Notes under the pieces: generated by a model
What the model saw: only the letters and a program-made list of their open reading frames with translations
Database searches by the model: none
What the model was told of the DNA's origin: nothing
Position numbers and translations under genes: made by a program
In this document: piece after piece, positions 60,194 to 64,000 of the stretch
Layout of the letters: each line of letters opens with the position of its first letter
How positions within the stretch are numbered: position 1 is the first letter of the stretch
Source: Shinisaurus crocodilurus
Taxonomy: Eukaryota; Chordata; Lepidosauria; Squamata; Shinisauridae
Length of the DNA stretch: 64,000 bases
Assembly: GCA_021292165.1 (NCBI GenBank)
Contig: CM037880.1
Coordinates: 209,834,255-209,898,254, forward strand
Direction: 5' to 3'

Positions 60194-62045
60194 TTATAAG
60201 ATCATACATAGTACAGAGAAGTAGAGTGAAATACTTTTTTTCTCCTCCCTCTCTCATAACATCCAATGAAGCTGATCAGCAAAATGGAGAAAGAAATAAC
60301 TTCCTTACTCAGTGCATATTAAATTCATGGGATTCGCTGCCACAAGATGTGGTGGTGATAGCAACAAACATAAATCACTGTGAGAGGGGGTTAGACAAAT
60401 CCATGTAGTGCTCTCTCAGCAGCAATTCACCATAACTACATTGAACCTTCATGTTCAGAGGCAGTATGCCACTGAATACCAGTTGCTGGGGATCATCAGC
60501 AAGAAAGGTCTATGGCCTTCATGTGCCACTTATAGTTGAATTGAATATTTTATTTACGGTCTACCGACCACACCAATACGTAAAACAATACAGTACAAAC
60601 AAGATACACCAGCTCTTATTTATACACTCAAATAAAAACTTAGAAAATAAAAACAGAATCAGACAAGCATAAAAGGCCTAGTCACAATAGCAATATTCAA
60701 AAATTTTGCAACTTTCTTGGTAATTGAGCTATCTGAGCCGTCAAGCAGAGTGGACAAAAGAAACTCTGAGGATCGTCCAGGGAAAGTCTGGGTGATTGGA
60801 TGTATTATGTTTTCTCTAGCCCCTCGATAGAAGCTGCAATTAAAAAGGACATGTGCAACAGTTTCCACCTCCTCATTATTGCAGGGGCAACACCTGTTTT
60901 CCATTGGGATTTTATTGAATCTACCATCCAAAGTTTGGAGGGTAGAACATTAAATCGAGCCAAGGAAAACGCTCTCCTATATTTTGGAATAGATAACCAA
61001 TCTAAGTATAGCATCCCATTTGTAGAGTAAAGGTCTGACAGACCCATCGACAAGGGGGAGCATGGGCCCTGAGCCGCTCCATGGAGCTCTTGGAAGTCGA
61101 TGTCAATTAATCTTTGCTTAACAAGAAATTTAGCTTTCTCCCAAGGCATGGATAACAAGTAGGAGGGTGACAGCCCGGCTGAGACAACCTTTTCCACCAC
61201 TGCTTTGTTCCAAGCAGACACATGGGAATCTAACATCACCTGGAATGCAAAAGAGTTAAGCTTAAGCAGAGAATAGCAGCGAAGCCAAAAGTGAATAGAA
61301 TGTATCCAAGCCATACAGCCAAGAGAATTAAGGCCAGCTTCCAGATAGAGAACAGCACTAGCCACACACTTGGGCATGCCAAATATCGCTCTTAGAAAGT
61401 AGGATTGAACACCTTCAAGAGAGTCTTTAAGGCCAGGAAACCAGATAGGGGCTCCGAAAAGAATCTGAGATACTATTTTGGCTTGAAAAACACGGGTAGC
61501 AGCTGGAATGAAATTCCCACCTTTAGTAAAAAAGAACCATAATATAGCACCCAAATTTTGTTCAGCTTTAACCTTCGCACGTCTTGCCTGAACTCTCCAG
61601 TTTGTTGCCTCGTGAAACCAAATACCCAAATATTTGTAGGAGTCAACTTGATCAAGCCTGCTATTATCCATGAACCAAGAGTATCTAACCTTCCTCCTTG
61701 CAAATACCATAACTTTAGATTTGGAGTAGTTAATTGTTAAAAGATTTTTATTACAAAACCCAGCAAATCCAGATAGTAAACGCTTGAGACCTAGTCGTGT
61801 CTGCGAAATTAAAACGGCATCATCTGCATAGAGGAGGATAAATATTCTTGTGGAGCAAATCTTAGGAGGGTGGGAGGCTATTGACCGTAGGTGGGTGGGA
61901 AGATCAGCCAGGTACAGATTGAATAAAGTGGGAGCAAGAACACAGCCTTGTCTAACACCACGAGAGGAGAAAATCTCCTGAGAGAAATGACATGTGCCAC
62001 TTGTTTGTATCCTGCCTGGAAGAATCTGATTGGCCACTGTGGAAG
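60194..62045 (+). mobile_element. CR1-b LINE 3' fragment, split by a LINE
   Basis: Left part 60194-60531 (CTCCCTCTCTCATAACATCC, GGATTCGCTGCCACAAGATG, ACCAGTTGCTGGGG), right part 61991-62045 (TTTGTATCCTGCC, GATTGGCCACTGTGG). The 12 bp CATGTGCCACTT is present at both junctions. Confidence 0.8.
60532..61990 (-). mobile_element. 5'-truncated LINE with reverse-transcriptase frame
   Basis: The minus-strand frame running from 62049 to 60805 is 414 codons; the codons from 61990 on belong to the LINE, the first ~19 to flanking CR1. It shows the RT block SSRGVRQGCVLAPTLFNLYL, the catalytic FILLYADDAVLI, and the thumb-proximal SYKYLGIWF. The first catalytic Asp (motif A) and everything upstream, including endonuclease, are missing, so the copy is dead. 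A frameshift near 60935 moves the C-terminal zinc-knuckle (CCPCNNEEVETVAHVLFNC) into another frame (60659-60931). The tail reads AAATAAAATATTCAATTCAAC. Clade is uncertain: the C-terminal CxC...H...C knuckle suggests an I/ingi/Vingi-type or related LINE rather than CR1 or L1. Flanks are a 12 bp duplication CATGTGCCACTT (60520-60531 and 61991-62002). Confidence 0.88.
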
Positions 62046-62226
62046 GCATCCCATCTAACTCAACTCAAGGTTCCCAGGGGAGCTGATATGAAGCAGTTAC
62101 ACTTACTAGGGTGAGGCAGTGTCAAGTCCAATGAAGCAGAGTGAAGTTCAATGCAGAAGAATGGCAAGGTAAGACCTGGCAGGCCTATCAGTATGGCAAG
62201 TACGGGCTGGAACTTATTCAAGAAGA

Positions 62227-62552
62227 GCTGTTGTCTTAGCAACATGGAGAGGCCCTCTGAAGCCTTATGAAGGCTGACAGGTCTGAACCAGATGTTAACC
62301 CCCCCCCTCTGGAGAGCTGTCCACTTCTTAAAGGACCATTAACTGATTCTGAAGCTGCTGGATCCTGTGGTGCGTAGGCAGTGAAGATTGCCTTGGAAAG
62401 GTTCCCTCTGAGTCTGTGCGATCCAGTTAAGTCACATCCTTTGGTCTGAAAGATCCCAGAGTAGCAGGTGATGGGTTACTGGATGAAACCCCTTCTCCTT
62501 TGAGTTCTCCTCTGAGTCAGGAATGGGGATTGAGGCTGGAGAACATGACAGA
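62227..62552. repeat. Family I repeat, copy 2
   Basis: GAGCTGTTGTCTTAGCAACA...CTGGAGAACATGACAG, co-linear with 51066-51372. The homology may extend further left (62060-62226) but I have no second copy of that part. Confidence 0.65.
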
Positions 62553-62909
62553 AAGCAGATTTTATCCTGAAGGGCTCTTCTTATGCCCTTATCTTAATAG
62601 GCAGTATCTGGTGTAGACCAGCTTTGGGGACAATTTTTAAATTGGAATGAGTTTTGAAAATGTTTGTGCTGGCATCAAAGAATTAGACTGTGTTGCTCTT
62701 ATTTTTCAAATACATTTCTCTCCGATAGTAATATCTCTCTCTCTTTCTAGGCTCAGTGGAGTTACATGTTTGGTGAATTTCACTCTCAAAGAGAGGCTTT
62801 AGTAGAACAAATGTGTTGACTTATTGATGTGGGGAATACACAAAAGACTGTGTTTATTTTCCCCCTGAATTTCAGCTTTCAGTGCCTTCTTTTTAAGGAC
62901 AGCCTTTGA

Positions 62910-62945
<36 letters not shown>

Positions 62946-63790
62946 CCCCTCCGAAGAGTCAATACTATTACAGGTATCATAACTGTAATGGGCCATACAT
63001 TCTTAATGAGATGCAATGAAAACTCTGGCATTTGGGGAGCTATTCTCTTTGGAATGAGGCAGAAATGTGACAAACATATTGCTAATTAGACAAGTAATAT
63101 CCATCTGAAAGAGTTTCGGAGATGTTCCTTTTAAAATATTCTGCTGCTGCAAAACAAAACAGCCTGCATTATTAATGGCAATGTGTTAAGAACCAAGGGG
63201 ACGTGTGTAGACTGCGCTTGGGTTTCTTGAGTTATTAAAAGCAAGAGTCTCCAGTCCCACAGAAAGCAGTTAGCCGTGGTCTAAATAGCTGAGCCCTGCT
63301 GGTTGGTTTCTCATTCTAATGCCATCCTCCAGAGAGGGTACGACTGTTTCAGCTGCCAGTTAAGGGATCCCATATGGGGCACCAATCCCCTGTAGCAGCA
63401 ATATCTGGAAACTGGCCCAGAAATGGTGTCAACGTCCTAGGAAATGAAACAAAGAACTACCAATGTCTTCCTCTCAACATTCAGCAAATGTCCCAAGGAT
63501 CCATCACATCAAAACAGTTAAACCATACTACTTAGACCTATTGATGCTGGCGAGACCTGAAATTAGGTGGCTCATAAGTCAAATCTGCTACATTCATAAT
63601 GCATGGCTAGCTGGGGCATGCTGGGAGTTGCTGCAGGACTTTTTTTTCTGTTTAAACACACATAGGATTGCACCTTTACTGTATTGTACACCACTCAAAG
63701 AATATGGGTTCTTGGGTGATGTAAAAGAATAACAAATAAATAATTAAAGTTACAGGACAATACATTTAGTTGAGAGATTAACCTAGTGTA
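62553..63790. other. Mostly single-copy-like intergenic sequence
   Basis: Contains a (GT)n run at 62911-62941, AT-rich sequence to 63300 without repeats, and a half-palindrome fragment (63605-63680) like the right arm of 28340-28448. No gene. Confidence 0.4.
62911..62941. repeat. (GT)n microsatellite
   Basis: Fifteen uninterrupted GT units. Confidence 0.95.
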
Positions 63791-63819
63791 GAAGACCATT
63801 GCTCAGCGATAGAGCATAG

Positions 63820-63866
63820 GAACATAAGAGTCTGCCTTATACTGAGTCAGACCATTGGTCCATCTA
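63820..63866 (-). repeat. T1 SINE 3' tail fragment, antisense
   Basis: GGAACATAAGAGTCTGCC, CTTATACTGAGTCAGACC and ATTGGTCCATCTAG match the tail of 14423-14610. It is cut by, or fused to, the following 5S SINE. Confidence 0.7.
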
Positions 63867-64000
63867 GCCTGTGGCTCACGCTGGCTCAGTTTGTCTGAGC
63901 ATGGAAAGCTAAGCAGGGTCAGGCCTGGTTATGACTTGGATGGGGGACCCCTCCTCTAGTTTCCTGCATTAAGCAGGGGGGTTGGACTCGATGGCCTTTT
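63867..64000 (+). mobile_element. 5S rRNA-derived SINE, copy 8, runs off the window
   Basis: CCTGTGGCTCACGCTGGCTC, AAGCTAAGCAGGGTCAGGCC, ATGACTTGGATGGGGGACC and the CR1-like tail up to the last base of the window. Confidence 0.88.

Noticed and set aside
60805..62049. Functional reverse-transcriptase gene
   Set aside because: The frame lacks endonuclease and the first catalytic Asp, is bounded by a target duplication, and is frameshifted near its end; it is a dead LINE fragment.
28500..64000. Neighbouring genes of FAM135B (for example COL22A1 or KHDRBS3)
   Set aside because: No exon-like frames with splice sites resembling either gene were seen downstream; the region appears to be a gene desert.

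Overview
This is a 64 kb piece of a vertebrate nuclear genome, most probably a squamate reptile (lizard or snake). The one gene is vertebrate, with GT-AG introns. The interspersed repeats are the squamate mixture: CR1, L2 and L1 LINE fragments, a second LINE lineage with a long reverse-transcriptase frame, tRNA-derived and 5S rRNA-derived SINEs, and many short palindromic DNA transposons. I cannot name the species; tuatara is not excluded. There is no bacterial operon structure, no CRISPR array and no free-standing RNA gene that I can support.

Gene. Positions 1-21720 carry the last eight coding exons of FAM135B on the + strand: 1410-3423, 4753-4919, 9393-9484, 14308-14405, 16244-16395, 17691-17801, 19345-19458 and 21515-21720. 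The splice phases join without a break, giving about 983 codons and then TAG. The first exon is the long, low-complexity, Ser/Glu-rich middle of the protein. The other seven encode the C-terminal DUF676 alpha/beta-hydrolase (lipase-like) domain, with a GHSLG nucleophile elbow. The N-terminal part (roughly 420 residues if the length matches the human protein) lies upstream of the window. The 3' UTR may be short (AATAAA at 21808) or several kb long (AATAAA with a GT-rich element at 27253).

Introns and downstream desert. All remaining sequence is intronic or intergenic and heavily repeated. Repeat families I could build from copies inside the window are: (A) a 133-136 bp hAT-type palindrome, six copies with 8 bp target duplications; (B) a ~200 bp hAT-type foldback element, six copies, most with perfect 8 bp duplications; (C) a large, variable palindromic element whose ends read GGGATGTG...CACATCCC; (D) a ~430 bp element beginning CAGTGCAATCC; (G, H, I) smaller unnamed families; a 5S rRNA-headed SINE with a CR1-like tail, eight copies; two tRNA-derived SINE families; CR1 3' fragments of two subfamilies; L2 fragments; one L1 3' end; and one 5'-truncated LINE at 60532-61990.

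Nested insertions give a local order of events: D elements are cut by A and C elements, CR1 copies are cut by a C element and by the LINE, and G and H elements are cut by 5S SINEs. I found no new biological 'system'. The observations most worth a second look are the 5S-SINE/CR1 pairing, the perfect palindromes with symmetric arm changes, the L1 insertion 28 bp from a FAM135B splice acceptor, and a DSGxxS phosphodegron-like motif in FAM135B.
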